Positions 26,796 to 35,099 of a stretch of 64,000 bases of DNA are shown here, piece after piece. How positions within the stretch are numbered: the stretch's first letter is position 1; the number at the start of each line of letters is the position of its first letter. Position numbers and translations under genes: made by a program. Origin of the DNA: an uncultured Lachnospiraceae bacterium (GTDB taxonomy: Bacteria; Bacillota; Clostridia; Lachnospirales; Lachnospiraceae); contig CAMEDC010000007.1 in the NCBI GenBank assembly GCA_945913255.1, forward strand, positions 39,593 through 103,592. The letters are read 5' to 3'. Under the pieces are notes generated by a model. That model had not been told where the DNA came from. It worked only from the letters and a program-made list of their open reading frames with translations, and searched no databases.

Positions 26796-27887
26796 CTACT
26801 TTTCGGAATAATCAATAAAACTGATATTCATATTGGCATAACCGGCAATGCCATCCACGGAACCCTCAAGACTGTATTGCCACATTGTATATTGATAAGG
26901 ATAATCGGGGATATCCTTCTGCTGCGACAGCCATACATCATAATCTGTCAGTTTTGACATATCAATTTCCTTTATCAGCCACTCCTTATTACCGTAAATC
27001 AGGGGTTTATACCCTGCCGTTTGGATGGTATCCAGAAACGCTTTCGTAATTTCCGTTCTCTCCGATCTGCTCAGGGTATCTGTGCGCGCTGTATCGTTTT
27101 CAATCTTTTCCATGTCAAAGGCAACCGGATAGGATATTTTGTAATCTCCCAGGTTTTCAATCACCATATTGGCTTCTTCTATTGCTTCTTCCTTCGTTAT
27201 TGCCTGAGAAAAGAAATAGACACCCACCTCAAGACCTGCATCTGTAGCACGTTTCAGATTATCCGCAAAATAATCATCCAGTATCAATTGTCCTGATCCA
27301 TAGCCTCTTGCTCCCACGCGTAGCATTACAAACTGAATGCCCGCCTTCTTTACCTTCACAAAATCTACATAATCCTGCAATTTTGAAATATCTGTACCAA
27401 CATAGGAAACCTGTTTCCCGTCTTCATAATATTTCATGAGATTGGACTGACAGACCAGTTTCGTGAAATCATATTCATTTTTCGGCAGATAGGGACTGAT
27501 TAAAACCCACTCCTCTTCTCCATTCGCGTACTGAATCAGTGTATGCTTTCCGTCTGTCGCGGGATCATTCTCAACCGCTTCTTGTGGTCTTTCCGGAGAT
27601 GGTTCCGGTGACACGGTTTCCTCCGGCGGATACATATCCCAGAAATCAAGGTCATCCGGTGTCAGTTTACTCCCATTTGAAATACTGTCAGCGTTCTCCT
27701 CAATAATCGGCGAGGAGGACGCAATACTCTGCTTATCTGTCGTCTGCCGGTTTCGGCTGTTTTTATTATCATTCATCAAAAGAACTACCATCAGAATAAC
27801 TGCCACAAGTAAGGTGACAGCAATAATGCTCATCACCACAACTGGCGACATTCCTGAATGTTCCTCGTAATCTTCCGGTAACTTCAA
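26796..27887 (-). CDS. GH25 lysozyme-like membrane-anchored muramidase
   Basis: A glycoside hydrolase family 25 protein expected to cleave N-acetylmuramic acid-beta-1,4-GlcNAc bonds. It has a short cytoplasmic head, one membrane segment (about 14-38), a Ser/Pro/Glu-rich linker to about 150, and a GH25 barrel to the end. The family's Asp-Glu catalytic centre is visible in VAFDMEKIEN, with VGTDISKLQDYVDF at the barrel start and MWQYSLEGSVDGI at the end. Start is uncertain. TTG 27887 has GAGG 8 bases upstream and lies 2 bases after the rnfB stop; ATG 27920 overlaps rnfB but its GGAG is only 2 bases away; ATG 27851 is also possible. It is likely read through from the rnf operon. Confidence 0.85.
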   Translation of the reverse strand: MKLPEDYEEHSGMSPVVVMSIIAVTLLVAVILMVVLLMNDNKNSRNRQTTDKQSIASSSPIIEENADSISNGSKLTPDDLDFWDMYPPEETVSPEPSPERPQEAVENDPATDGKHTLIQYANGEEEWVLISPYLPKNEYDFTKLVCQSNLMKYYEDGKQVSYVGTDISKLQDYVDFVKVKKAGIQFVMLRVGARGYGSGQLILDDYFADNLKRATDAGLEVGVYFFSQAITKEEAIEEANMVIENLGDYKISYPVAFDMEKIENDTARTDTLSRSERTEITKAFLDTIQTAGYKPLIYGNKEWLIKEIDMSKLTDYDVWLSQQKDIPDYPYQYTMWQYSLEGSVDGIAGYANMNISFIDYSEK

Positions 27888-27889
27888 TA

Positions 27890-28687
27890 TTATAACCTCA
27901 CGATTGCTTTCTTGGGACATTTCTCCATACAGGTACCGCAGCCGGTACATTTCTCCTGGTCTATCACCGCATGAAAATCAGACACGCTGACTGCCTGCGA
28001 AGGACAGTTCTTTGTACAGATGCCGCAGCCGATACATCCTGTCTGACAGGCCTTCATGGTAACCGGTCCCTTATCGGTAGAACTGCAGGCAACTGCCATC
28101 CCGGCCTTATAAGGCACCAGAGAAATCAGATGTTTCGGACATACCGCAATACATTTTCCGCACGCCTTACATGCTTCTCTATCCACTTTAGCCACACCGT
28201 TTTCCACGTGGATGGCATCGAAGGGACAAACACTGGCACAGGTTCCAAAACCAAGGCAGCCGCTGTTGCATGACTTTGGACCGCCGCCTGGTACAAAGCT
28301 CATCATCCGGCAATCTTCAATGCCATAATAATCATAGTCTTTTCCTGCTTTGTCACAATCACCCTGGCAAGCTACAAATGCGACCTTTCTCTCCGTTTCT
28401 TCCGCTTCCACTCCCATAATTGCCGCCACTTTTTTCCCAACAGCTTCGCCTCCGACAGGACAGGCATTCACAGGGGCTTCACCCTTTGCGATTGCCGCCG
28501 CAAGACCGGAGCAACCTGCAAATCCGCATCCTCCGCAGTTATTACCGGGCAGCACGCTAAGCACTGCCTCCTCCTTTTCGTCCACCTGCACTTTAAACCG
28601 AATACCTGCTATTCCAAGGAAGATGCCGACAAAGATACCCACAACTCCCACAACTGCTGTTGCAGTCAGAATTCCTGTTACACTCAT
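27890..28687 (-). CDS. rnfB: Rnf complex subunit B (multi [4Fe-4S] ferredoxin-like)
   Basis: Peripheral iron-sulfur subunit of the Rnf ferredoxin:NAD+ oxidoreductase, thought to accept electrons from ferredoxin. 265 residues: an N-terminal membrane anchor (about 5-27), the four-Cys RnfB motif NNCGGCGFAGC...CPVGG (about 49-78), and several CxxCxxCxxxCP ferredoxin clusters from residue 130 to the end (CASVCP, CKACGKCIAVCP, CIGCGICTKNCP, CTGCGTCMEKCP). Start at ATG 28687 after AAGGAGG. It is the last rnf gene and is followed two bases later by the GH25 gene. Confidence 0.96.
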   Translation of the reverse strand: MSVTGILTATAVVGVVGIFVGIFLGIAGIRFKVQVDEKEEAVLSVLPGNNCGGCGFAGCSGLAAAIAKGEAPVNACPVGGEAVGKKVAAIMGVEAEETERKVAFVACQGDCDKAGKDYDYYGIEDCRMMSFVPGGGPKSCNSGCLGFGTCASVCPFDAIHVENGVAKVDREACKACGKCIAVCPKHLISLVPYKAGMAVACSSTDKGPVTMKACQTGCIGCGICTKNCPSQAVSVSDFHAVIDQEKCTGCGTCMEKCPKKAIVRL

Positions 28688-28700
28688 AGTCATCCTCCTT

Positions 28701-29285
28701 CTACAGAAGCCCCGAAAATCCCACAAAGGCAATCGCCATCAGGCCTGCTGTCAGCAGTACAATCGGCATTCCCCGGAACGCTTTCGGCACATCATTATAC
28801 TCAATTTTTTCACGGATACCGGCCAGTATAACAATTGCAACGGTAAATCCGACCGCTGTCGCAAACCCGTTGACAACACCAGTCAGGATGCCGTATTCTG
28901 CCTGCTCATTGTTGATTGCCACTCCAAGCACCGCACAATTTGTGGTAATCAGCGGAAGATATACCCCAAGAGCTTCATACAGTGCCGGCATTGTTTTCCT
29001 CAAAAACATTTCCACAAACTGTACCAGCGCTGCAATAACCAGAATAAAAACAATCGTATCTAGATACTGCACCTGAAACCGAATCAGTACATATTGATTG
29101 ATAAATCCGGCCACTGCACTGGCAAGTGTAATGACAAAGATAACCGCAACGCCCATACCACCGGCAGTCTTTACCTTTTTTGATACTCCCAGAAAAGGAC
29201 ACAGTCCAAGGAACTGGCTTAAGACCACATTACTTACAAGAGAGGAGCTGATTAAAATGACAAGTAATTCTTTTACGTTCTCCAT
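28701..29285 (-). CDS. rnfA: Rnf complex subunit A (membrane)
   Basis: A 194-residue integral membrane subunit with six hydrophobic segments, homologous to RnfE and to NqrE, forming the central membrane core of Rnf. The blocks SNVVLSQFLGLCPFLGVSKK (one conserved Cys) and LITTNCAVLGVAI (second Cys) carry the cysteines that bind the intramembrane iron-sulfur centre between RnfA and RnfE in related complexes. The ATG immediately follows the rnfE stop codon and uses AAGGAGGAG inside rnfE, so the two are translationally coupled. Confidence 0.96.
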   Translation of the reverse strand: MENVKELLVILISSSLVSNVVLSQFLGLCPFLGVSKKVKTAGGMGVAVIFVITLASAVAGFINQYVLIRFQVQYLDTIVFILVIAALVQFVEMFLRKTMPALYEALGVYLPLITTNCAVLGVAINNEQAEYGILTGVVNGFATAVGFTVAIVILAGIREKIEYNDVPKAFRGMPIVLLTAGLMAIAFVGFSGLL

Positions 29286-30080
29286 TTATTTCTCCTCCTT
29301 TTCCAAATTCAGAATTTCCAAATCCGCGGATTTCTCTTGTTCCGTTTTTTCCTCCGCCGGTTTTTCCTCTTTCCGGCTATCTCCTGCATCTGCATCATAA
29401 AAACGTCTGGAGCAGCCTTTATCGGAACAGTTCATGCAGTCTTCACTGCATCCGGATCCTATTTTTTCATAGGACTTACCTGCCTTTTTGCGTTTTTCCT
29501 TTATCAAATTCTGAAGCGCCACAAGCATCGCCAATACAAAGAATGCCCCCGGTGCCTGCCCGAATATGCGGATAGGGACAAAGGAATCCGGCATGACAGA
29601 ACAGCCAAATACTTTGCCTGTTCCCAACAATTCCCTGACTGCACCAATGCAGGTCAGTGCAAAGGAAAAGCCAAGTCCCATACCAATGCCGTCAAACAGT
29701 GACGGTATCGGCGGATTGGAATAAGCGTATGCCTCTGCCCGCCCTAAAATAATACAGTTTACAACAATCAGCGGAATATAAACACCCAGCGACTTATTCA
29801 GCTGCGGCAGATAAGCTTCCAATAGCAGCTGAACTATGGTTACAAAGGATGCGATAATCACAATAAATGCCGGAATGCGAACTCTTGCCGGAATCACCTT
29901 CCTCAGAAGGGATATAAACAGATTGCTCAATGCAAGAACCGCCATGGTAGTGAGTCCCATGCCAAGTCCGTTCATAGCTGATGTTGTCACAGCCAGAGTG
30001 GGGCACATTCCAAGCATCAATACAAAGGTAGGGTTTTCCTTTACAATACCGTTATACAGTCTTTCTCCTGCCTTATTCAT
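29286..30080 (-). CDS. rnfE: Rnf complex subunit E (membrane) with Cys-rich tail
   Basis: A membrane subunit of Rnf with six hydrophobic segments (about residues 1-195), paralogous to RnfA. The cysteines in LMLGMCPTLAV and VVNCIILGRAEA match the intramembrane iron-sulfur site. Unlike the roughly 200-residue textbook form, this 264-residue protein has a 60-residue cytoplasmic tail with Cys in the pattern C-x3-C-x2-C-x4-C (GCSEDCMNCSDKGC) followed by a Lys/Glu-rich end. The tail could bind a metal or cluster, but that is inference. ATG 30080 lies behind GGAGGGAGG and overlaps the rnfG stop by 8 bases (ATGAATAA). Confidence 0.95.
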   Translation of the reverse strand: MNKAGERLYNGIVKENPTFVLMLGMCPTLAVTTSAMNGLGMGLTTMAVLALSNLFISLLRKVIPARVRIPAFIVIIASFVTIVQLLLEAYLPQLNKSLGVYIPLIVVNCIILGRAEAYAYSNPPIPSLFDGIGMGLGFSFALTCIGAVRELLGTGKVFGCSVMPDSFVPIRIFGQAPGAFFVLAMLVALQNLIKEKRKKAGKSYEKIGSGCSEDCMNCSDKGCSRRFYDADAGDSRKEEKPAEEKTEQEKSADLEILNLEKEEK

Positions 30081-30720
30081 TGAAAGCACCTCCCTCCAGT
30101 AACTCAGATGCAATTCTCAGCCCGCCGTTTACAGCTTCCGTTACTGCCTTTGTGGTGATTGTGGCTGAGGTAATGGCATCCACTTCATTGCTGTCCGGCT
30201 TTGCTCCCGTTTTCGTATAAACAAAGCTATCTACTTTTTTACCTACAAACTGCGGAACCAGAACATTCGGGGCCTCCATACCAAGTCCCGCTGTCTCATT
30301 CAGCTCCAGAATGGATACACCGTTTACAGTTCCATCTTCTCCCACGCCGACATAAAGTACAATGTCACCACCGTATCCTTCTGTCGAAGTTGCTTCCACA
30401 ACAACTCCATAAAAAGAGTTATCTGTCTTTGTGTATGCTTTATAGACCGCACCGGGTTCCACATGCATCTCTGCCAGTTCACTCTGAAGGCTCTCTGAAG
30501 GTACAGCGTCCAACTGCTCAAAAGTAAGTTCTATCCCCTGCTCCTTTGCCTTGGGGAATACGGCGATGCACGCCTCCTGAACAGCTTTTTCCTGCTGCAG
30601 CTGTCTTGGCTCTTTTGTCAATTCGAACACAAATCCCAGTAGGAGCCCGGCAATCAATGTGATGCAGAACAGAATTCCCGCTTCTTTCAGCATCACTTTT
30701 CTGTCACTTTGCTTATTCAT
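30073..30720 (-). CDS. rnfG: Rnf complex subunit G (covalent FMN)
   Basis: A 215-residue subunit with one N-terminal membrane segment (about 11-31) and an extracytoplasmic FMN-binding domain. The covalent flavin motif is seen as DAITSATITT near residue 182, where the last Thr would carry FMN by phosphoester linkage. The YGGDIVLYVGVGEDGTV block precedes it. Start ATG 30720 with GGAGG; the start overlaps the rnfD stop by 8 bases (ATGAATAA), the same arrangement as at the rnfG-rnfE junction. Confidence 0.95.
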   Translation of the reverse strand: MNKQSDRKVMLKEAGILFCITLIAGLLLGFVFELTKEPRQLQQEKAVQEACIAVFPKAKEQGIELTFEQLDAVPSESLQSELAEMHVEPGAVYKAYTKTDNSFYGVVVEATSTEGYGGDIVLYVGVGEDGTVNGVSILELNETAGLGMEAPNVLVPQFVGKKVDSFVYTKTGAKPDSNEVDAITSATITTKAVTEAVNGGLRIASELLEGGAFNE

Positions 30721-31651
30721 GATGCTTTCCTCCCTTTCCATAACCGAAGGCAACTGGTTTTGTTACCTTTTCAATCAGAGGCACAAGGAGATTTCCAAGA
30801 ATAATTGCATAGGAAACCCCTTCTGAACCCGGTCCGAAGATACGAAAGATTCCTGTCATTATTCCCAGAAAAATTCCAAACAGATACTGACCTTTTACCG
30901 TAATTGGTCTCGTCACATAATCTGTCGCCATAAAGAAAGCACCCAGCATCAGTCCTCCGCCTGCCAGCTGTGCAGTCAGAAAAGCCGGGTCAAAACCATG
31001 TCCGCCGAAAATACCGACAAACAGTACAAATGTCACTATGTAGCTTCCGGGAATCCGAAGGTCAATCACCCCGATTAAAATTAAGAAGCATGCACCTATA
31101 ATAATTGCAATTACCGAAGTCTCTCCGATGGTACCAGCCGTTCTCCCCAGCACCATTTCCATGATGTTCACCTGCTCTCCTGCTTTCAGAGCAGCCAGAG
31201 GTGTAGCACCTGTATATGCATCACAATCAAACGCTGTCATAGCCGTAGGGAAAGAAATCAGCAGAAAACATCTTGCCGCCAAAGCAGGATTCATGAAATT
31301 CTGTCCCAGGCCTCCGAACAGCATCTTTACGACAAGAATGGAAAATATACCACCAAGTGCCGCCATCCACAACGGAATTGTCACCGGTAGATTCAAGGCA
31401 AGCAGCAGTCCCGTCACCACTGCAGACAGATCGGTGATTGTCATTTTTTTTCGATACAGCCCAAACAGAAATTCTGTCAGTACAGTGCTGGCAACAGTTA
31501 CTAAAATGACAGCAAGCGCTCTGGGACCAAAATTGAATATTCCGAAACCGGTGGCCGGCATCAATGCAATGATTACTGACATCATAATGCCATTTGTGGT
31601 CACCTTGGAACGAATATGAGGATTAGACGATACTTTATACAATTCGCTCAT
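30713..31651 (-). CDS. rnfD: Rnf complex subunit D (membrane, covalent FMN)
   Basis: A 312-residue polytopic membrane subunit (about ten hydrophobic segments), related to NqrB. The covalent FMN attachment motif appears as YTGATPLAAL near residue 149. Conserved loops GGLGQNFMNPALAARCFLL and FMATDYVTRPIT are visible. With RnfC, G, E, A and B it forms the complex that couples ferredoxin oxidation and NAD+ reduction to export of sodium or protons. ATG 31651 is preceded by AGGAGG and lies 9 bases after rnfC. Confidence 0.96.
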   Translation of the reverse strand: MSELYKVSSNPHIRSKVTTNGIMMSVIIALMPATGFGIFNFGPRALAVILVTVASTVLTEFLFGLYRKKMTITDLSAVVTGLLLALNLPVTIPLWMAALGGIFSILVVKMLFGGLGQNFMNPALAARCFLLISFPTAMTAFDCDAYTGATPLAALKAGEQVNIMEMVLGRTAGTIGETSVIAIIIGACFLILIGVIDLRIPGSYIVTFVLFVGIFGGHGFDPAFLTAQLAGGGLMLGAFFMATDYVTRPITVKGQYLFGIFLGIMTGIFRIFGPGSEGVSYAIILGNLLVPLIEKVTKPVAFGYGKGGKHHE

Positions 31652-31660
31652 GGGTTCCTC

Positions 31661-32977
31661 CTACTTTTTTCTCTTAGCCAGTTGTATTTTACGCATGGAT
31701 TTTATTTCCTGGGTTAACGGTCTCTTGGCCGGACAGATAAAGCTACAGCATCCGCATTCACAGCATTCCATACCGTGATTTTCAAGAAAGGCTTCCTCCT
31801 GAAAATGCTCTGCATAATCAGCCAGTCTGCTTGGGATAACTCTTCCCGGACATACTTCAACGCACCTTCCGCAGTTAATGCATGGTCCCGGTTCCATAGC
31901 TGCTACATCATCCCTTGAGAGCGCCAGTAATGCGGTTGACGTTTTGGTAGTCGGCACGTTCAGGTCAAACATGCCAAATCCCATCATCGGTCCGCCGCAA
32001 ATGATTTTTTCCGGCTTCACTCTAAAACCACCTGCTTCTTCCAGCAGCTCCTGATAGCTCGTGCCAATACGCACCCTGAAATTTCTGGGCTGTGCCACGG
32101 CATCCCCTGTGACGGTTACAATTCGTTCCATCAATGGTCGTCCCTCAACAACTGCACGATATATGGCTACGATTGTATCCACATTATTGACCACACACCC
32201 GACATCTGCAGGAAGCATAGTTGAATTGATTTTTCTTCCTGTAGTAGCGTAAATCAGCGCTCTCTCTCCGCCCTGTGGATATTTTGTTTTTAACGCCTTT
32301 ACACTGATTCTCGGTTCATCCTTTGTAAGTTGGCGCAAAAGAGAAATACAGTCCGATTTATTATCTTCTACCGCCAGAATTCCCTGGGCATTTTCAAAAA
32401 GCCGAAGAATAATTTTCAAGCCTCCAATCAGCTTTTCCGGTTCTTCCAGCATTCTCCTGTAATCGGAGGTCAGATAGGGTTCACATTCCGCACAATTCGC
32501 AATCACATATTCAATCTTCTCAGGTTCCTTTGGTGACAGCTTTACATGGGTCGGAAAACCTGCGCCGCCCATACCGACAATACCTGCTTCTCTGATAATA
32601 TCCAATATTTCTTCCCGGCTTAACTTATCCAAAGGTGCAGTGGGATAAAACCCTGTATCTTCATACAGACAGTCGTTTTCCACTACAATGCTCATAATGA
32701 GATCTCCGGTCACAACACGTCTCGGTTCTATTGCCTTCACGGTTCCTGACACGGAAGCATAAATCGGAGCTGACACAAAACCGCCGCTCTCCGCTATTTT
32801 TTGCCCCATCAATACCCGATCACCCTTCGCCACAATCGCCTTGGCAGGTGCTCCGATATGCTGAGACAACGGATATACCAGTTCTCCCTTAGGCAGGACA
32901 TCCTGAATCGGCATATCTTTAGACAAATCCTTTCCATCATATGGATGGATACCGCCCACAAACGTCAACTTTGCCAT
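31661..32977 (-). CDS. rnfC: Rnf complex subunit C (NADH-binding, FMN and Fe-S)
   Basis: The soluble NADH-side subunit, 438 residues. A barrel-sandwich N-terminal domain (about 20-80), the flavin/NADH domain with GMGGAGFPTHVKL near residue 131 and ANCAECEPYLTSDYR near 156, and a C-terminal pair of [4Fe-4S] motifs (CINCGRCVEVCP and CCECGCCSFICP) are all present. ATG 32977 follows AAAGGA; upstream in-frame codons are not supported. It is the first gene of rnfCDGEAB, the usual clostridial order. The A+T-rich gap 32978-33103 must hold its promoter, but I could not choose a convincing one. Confidence 0.96.
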   Translation of the reverse strand: MAKLTFVGGIHPYDGKDLSKDMPIQDVLPKGELVYPLSQHIGAPAKAIVAKGDRVLMGQKIAESGGFVSAPIYASVSGTVKAIEPRRVVTGDLIMSIVVENDCLYEDTGFYPTAPLDKLSREEILDIIREAGIVGMGGAGFPTHVKLSPKEPEKIEYVIANCAECEPYLTSDYRRMLEEPEKLIGGLKIILRLFENAQGILAVEDNKSDCISLLRQLTKDEPRISVKALKTKYPQGGERALIYATTGRKINSTMLPADVGCVVNNVDTIVAIYRAVVEGRPLMERIVTVTGDAVAQPRNFRVRIGTSYQELLEEAGGFRVKPEKIICGGPMMGFGMFDLNVPTTKTSTALLALSRDDVAAMEPGPCINCGRCVEVCPGRVIPSRLADYAEHFQEEAFLENHGMECCECGCCSFICPAKRPLTQEIKSMRKIQLAKRKK

Positions 32978-33103
32978 ACTTTTTTCTGTCCTTTCTCTTA
33001 ATGTGCATCTTAAATATACTATTTTTTTCACTAAAATACTACTGTAAAACGCATTTTTATGGTAAAATAATTTTGGCCTAAATATTATTTTTTGGAGGTT
33101 ATC

Positions 33104-34207
33104 ATGAAAATTTCCGAGGAAACAATGGAGAACTTTTCTATTTCCTATCCTTTAAACAGAATTGCGCCTATCGAGCGCATTCTCTTTATTGATATTGAGA
33201 CCACAGGATTTACAGCTCGTTCTTCCTATCTCTACTTAATCGGCTGCGCCTATTTTCTTGCCGGTAAATGGAGAACCATTCAATGGATGGCTGAAGATTA
33301 CAGTCAGGAAGCCGACATCCTGAAAGCCTTTTTTGAGTTTGCTAAGCTATACCGCTATCTGATTCATTTTAACGGCAATAACTTTGACTTACCGTTCATC
33401 ACCCAGAAATGCGAACAGCTTTCTCTGCCCTACAGTTTTGATAACTTTAAGGGAATCGACTTATACAAACGAATTGCGCCCTACAAATTCTTTCTGAAAT
33501 TACCGAATTGCAAGCAAAAGACTCTTGAGCAGTTTCTTGGCATTGACAGAAAAGATGTTTTTTCCGGTGGTGAGCTGATTGGCATCTACCATGATTATGT
33601 CAAAAATCCTACGGAATTTTCCGAGAATGCCTTATTTCTCCACAATGCGGATGACTTAAGAGGTATGCTTGAAACACTGCCCATGCTTTCCTATTATGAT
33701 TTGTTTAATCTTCCTGTCAAAGCAAAAAAGGTACAGGCAAATTCCTATCGCGATGTAAACGGCGGGAAACGAAAAGAACTGATTATCACCCTGAGTCTGG
33801 AGCAACCTCTTCCCAAACCGGTTACTGCTTCCGTTTCCAATTGCTATTTTAAGGGAGACGGTGCAGAAGCAGCTCTAAAAATACCAATTTATGAGGAAGA
33901 ATTAAAATATTTCTACTCTAATTATCATGATTATTACTATCTGCCTGCCGAAGATGTTGCTCTCCACAAATCGGTTGCAGGATTTGTAGATAAGGAACAT
34001 CGTGTCGCTGCAACCGCCGCGACCTGCTATACCAGGAAATTTGCAAGTTATCTGCCCCAGTGGGATATTTTATTTGAGCCGTTTTTCAAAAGAGATTACA
34101 GAAGCAAAGAACTTTTCTTTGAATTGACGAACGATATGAAAAAAGACCGCCAGGCATTCTGCAAATATGCCTCTCACGTACTCACCATGATGGCATCCAC
34201 TTATTAA
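33104..34207 (+). CDS. YprB-like RNase H-fold 3'-5' exonuclease
   Basis: A 367-residue protein with an RNase H-like (DEDD type) exonuclease domain in its first half. The motifs are ILFIDIETTGF (ExoI, Asp and Glu) near residue 27, LIHFNGNNFDLPFI (ExoII) near 87, and LFLHNADDLRGML (ExoIII, Asp) near 181. The C-terminal part (about 200-367) is a conserved but uncharacterised region of YprB-like proteins. Substrate (RNA or DNA) is not established. ATG 33104 follows TTTGGAGG; the TTG at 33092 is part of that site. It is a single-gene plus-strand unit between the rnf operon and the cheR terminator. Confidence 0.85.
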   Translation: MKISEETMENFSISYPLNRIAPIERILFIDIETTGFTARSSYLYLIGCAYFLAGKWRTIQWMAEDYSQEADILKAFFEFAKLYRYLIHFNGNNFDLPFITQKCEQLSLPYSFDNFKGIDLYKRIAPYKFFLKLPNCKQKTLEQFLGIDRKDVFSGGELIGIYHDYVKNPTEFSENALFLHNADDLRGMLETLPMLSYYDLFNLPVKAKKVQANSYRDVNGGKRKELIITLSLEQPLPKPVTASVSNCYFKGDGAEAALKIPIYEEELKYFYSNYHDYYYLPAEDVALHKSVAGFVDKEHRVAATAATCYTRKFASYLPQWDILFEPFFKRDYRSKELFFELTNDMKKDRQAFCKYASHVLTMMASTY

Positions 34208-34236
34208 ATTGCATAAGTTTCTTAGGATACAACTAT

Positions 34237-34270
34237 CAAAAAAAGGAACTCCAATGGAGTTCCTTTTTTA
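34237..34270. terminator. Bidirectional terminator between yprB-like gene and cheR
   Basis: GGAACTCC-AAT-GGAGTTCC (34245-34263) flanked by an A-run on the left and a seven-T run on the right, so it can stop transcription from both convergent genes. The cheR stop codon lies in its right flank. Confidence 0.9.
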
Positions 34271-35044
34271 TGGCTTCTGATAAAAGAACGAATTCTTTCT
34301 CTCATACCCGATTTCTTTATAATTGATAATCTGTTCCGTACTTCCGATAAAGAGTACCCCACCGCTTTTCAGTGACTTATAGTACTTGCGGAACACCTCA
34401 TCCTTCGCTTCCTCGGTAAAATAAATCAGGACGTTCCTGCAGACAATCAAATTACAGTCTGTAGGATAAGCATCGCGCAGAAGATTGTGTTCCTTAAATT
34501 CCACTCGTGCTTTGATTTCATCTGAAATCTTATAGGATGGCCCCACCTGAGTAAAATACTTCTTCTTCAGGTCATCCGGAACCGATATAATACTTTTCTC
34601 CGAATACAGTCCAACCTTCGCCTTTGCTATGACCTGTTTGTCCAAATCAGTGGCAAATATCTTGATATTACTCAAAGGAAGATGTTTCGACAATGCCATA
34701 ACCAGGGAATAGGGCTCATCCCCTGTAGAGCAGGCAGCACTCCAGATTTTCAGGTTTTTACCGAATTTCTGTATCAGTTCAGGAATAATCTGCTCGTCCA
34801 TCAGCTTCCACTGTTCCGGATTTCTGTAGAATTCAGAAACATTTATCGTGATATAGTTGACAAACTCTTCAAACAGTGCTTTGTCTGTTTTCAGTCCCTG
34901 TACATACTTGTCATAGCCCTCAATCTTATTTTTGGAAATCAAAGTATCAATACGGCGTTTCATCTGCTTTTCTTTATAGCAGTTCAAATCAATAGCTGTT
35001 AACGCCAGTACTTCTTTCTTTAGGTACTCATAATCATATGCCAT
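34268..35044 (-). CDS. cheR: Chemotaxis protein methyltransferase
   Basis: Uses AdoMet to methylate glutamates of chemoreceptors. 258 residues: an N-terminal helical CheR domain (about 1-75) and a Rossmann methyltransferase domain with SAACSTGDEPYSL (AdoMet site) near residue 104, FATDLD near 129, and NLIVCRNVLIYF near 198. No other che genes are nearby. It is the last gene of the run that includes rpsA, 55 bases downstream of it, and ends at a strong terminator. The ribosome site before ATG 35044 is weak. Confidence 0.94.
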   Translation of the reverse strand: MAYDYEYLKKEVLALTAIDLNCYKEKQMKRRIDTLISKNKIEGYDKYVQGLKTDKALFEEFVNYITINVSEFYRNPEQWKLMDEQIIPELIQKFGKNLKIWSAACSTGDEPYSLVMALSKHLPLSNIKIFATDLDKQVIAKAKVGLYSEKSIISVPDDLKKKYFTQVGPSYKISDEIKARVEFKEHNLLRDAYPTDCNLIVCRNVLIYFTEEAKDEVFRKYYKSLKSGGVLFIGSTEQIINYKEIGYERKNSFFYQKP

Positions 35045-35099
35045 GTATGCACCATCCCGGTTCTCTTTATCTTAATGTATTACAGGATCATCACACAAA

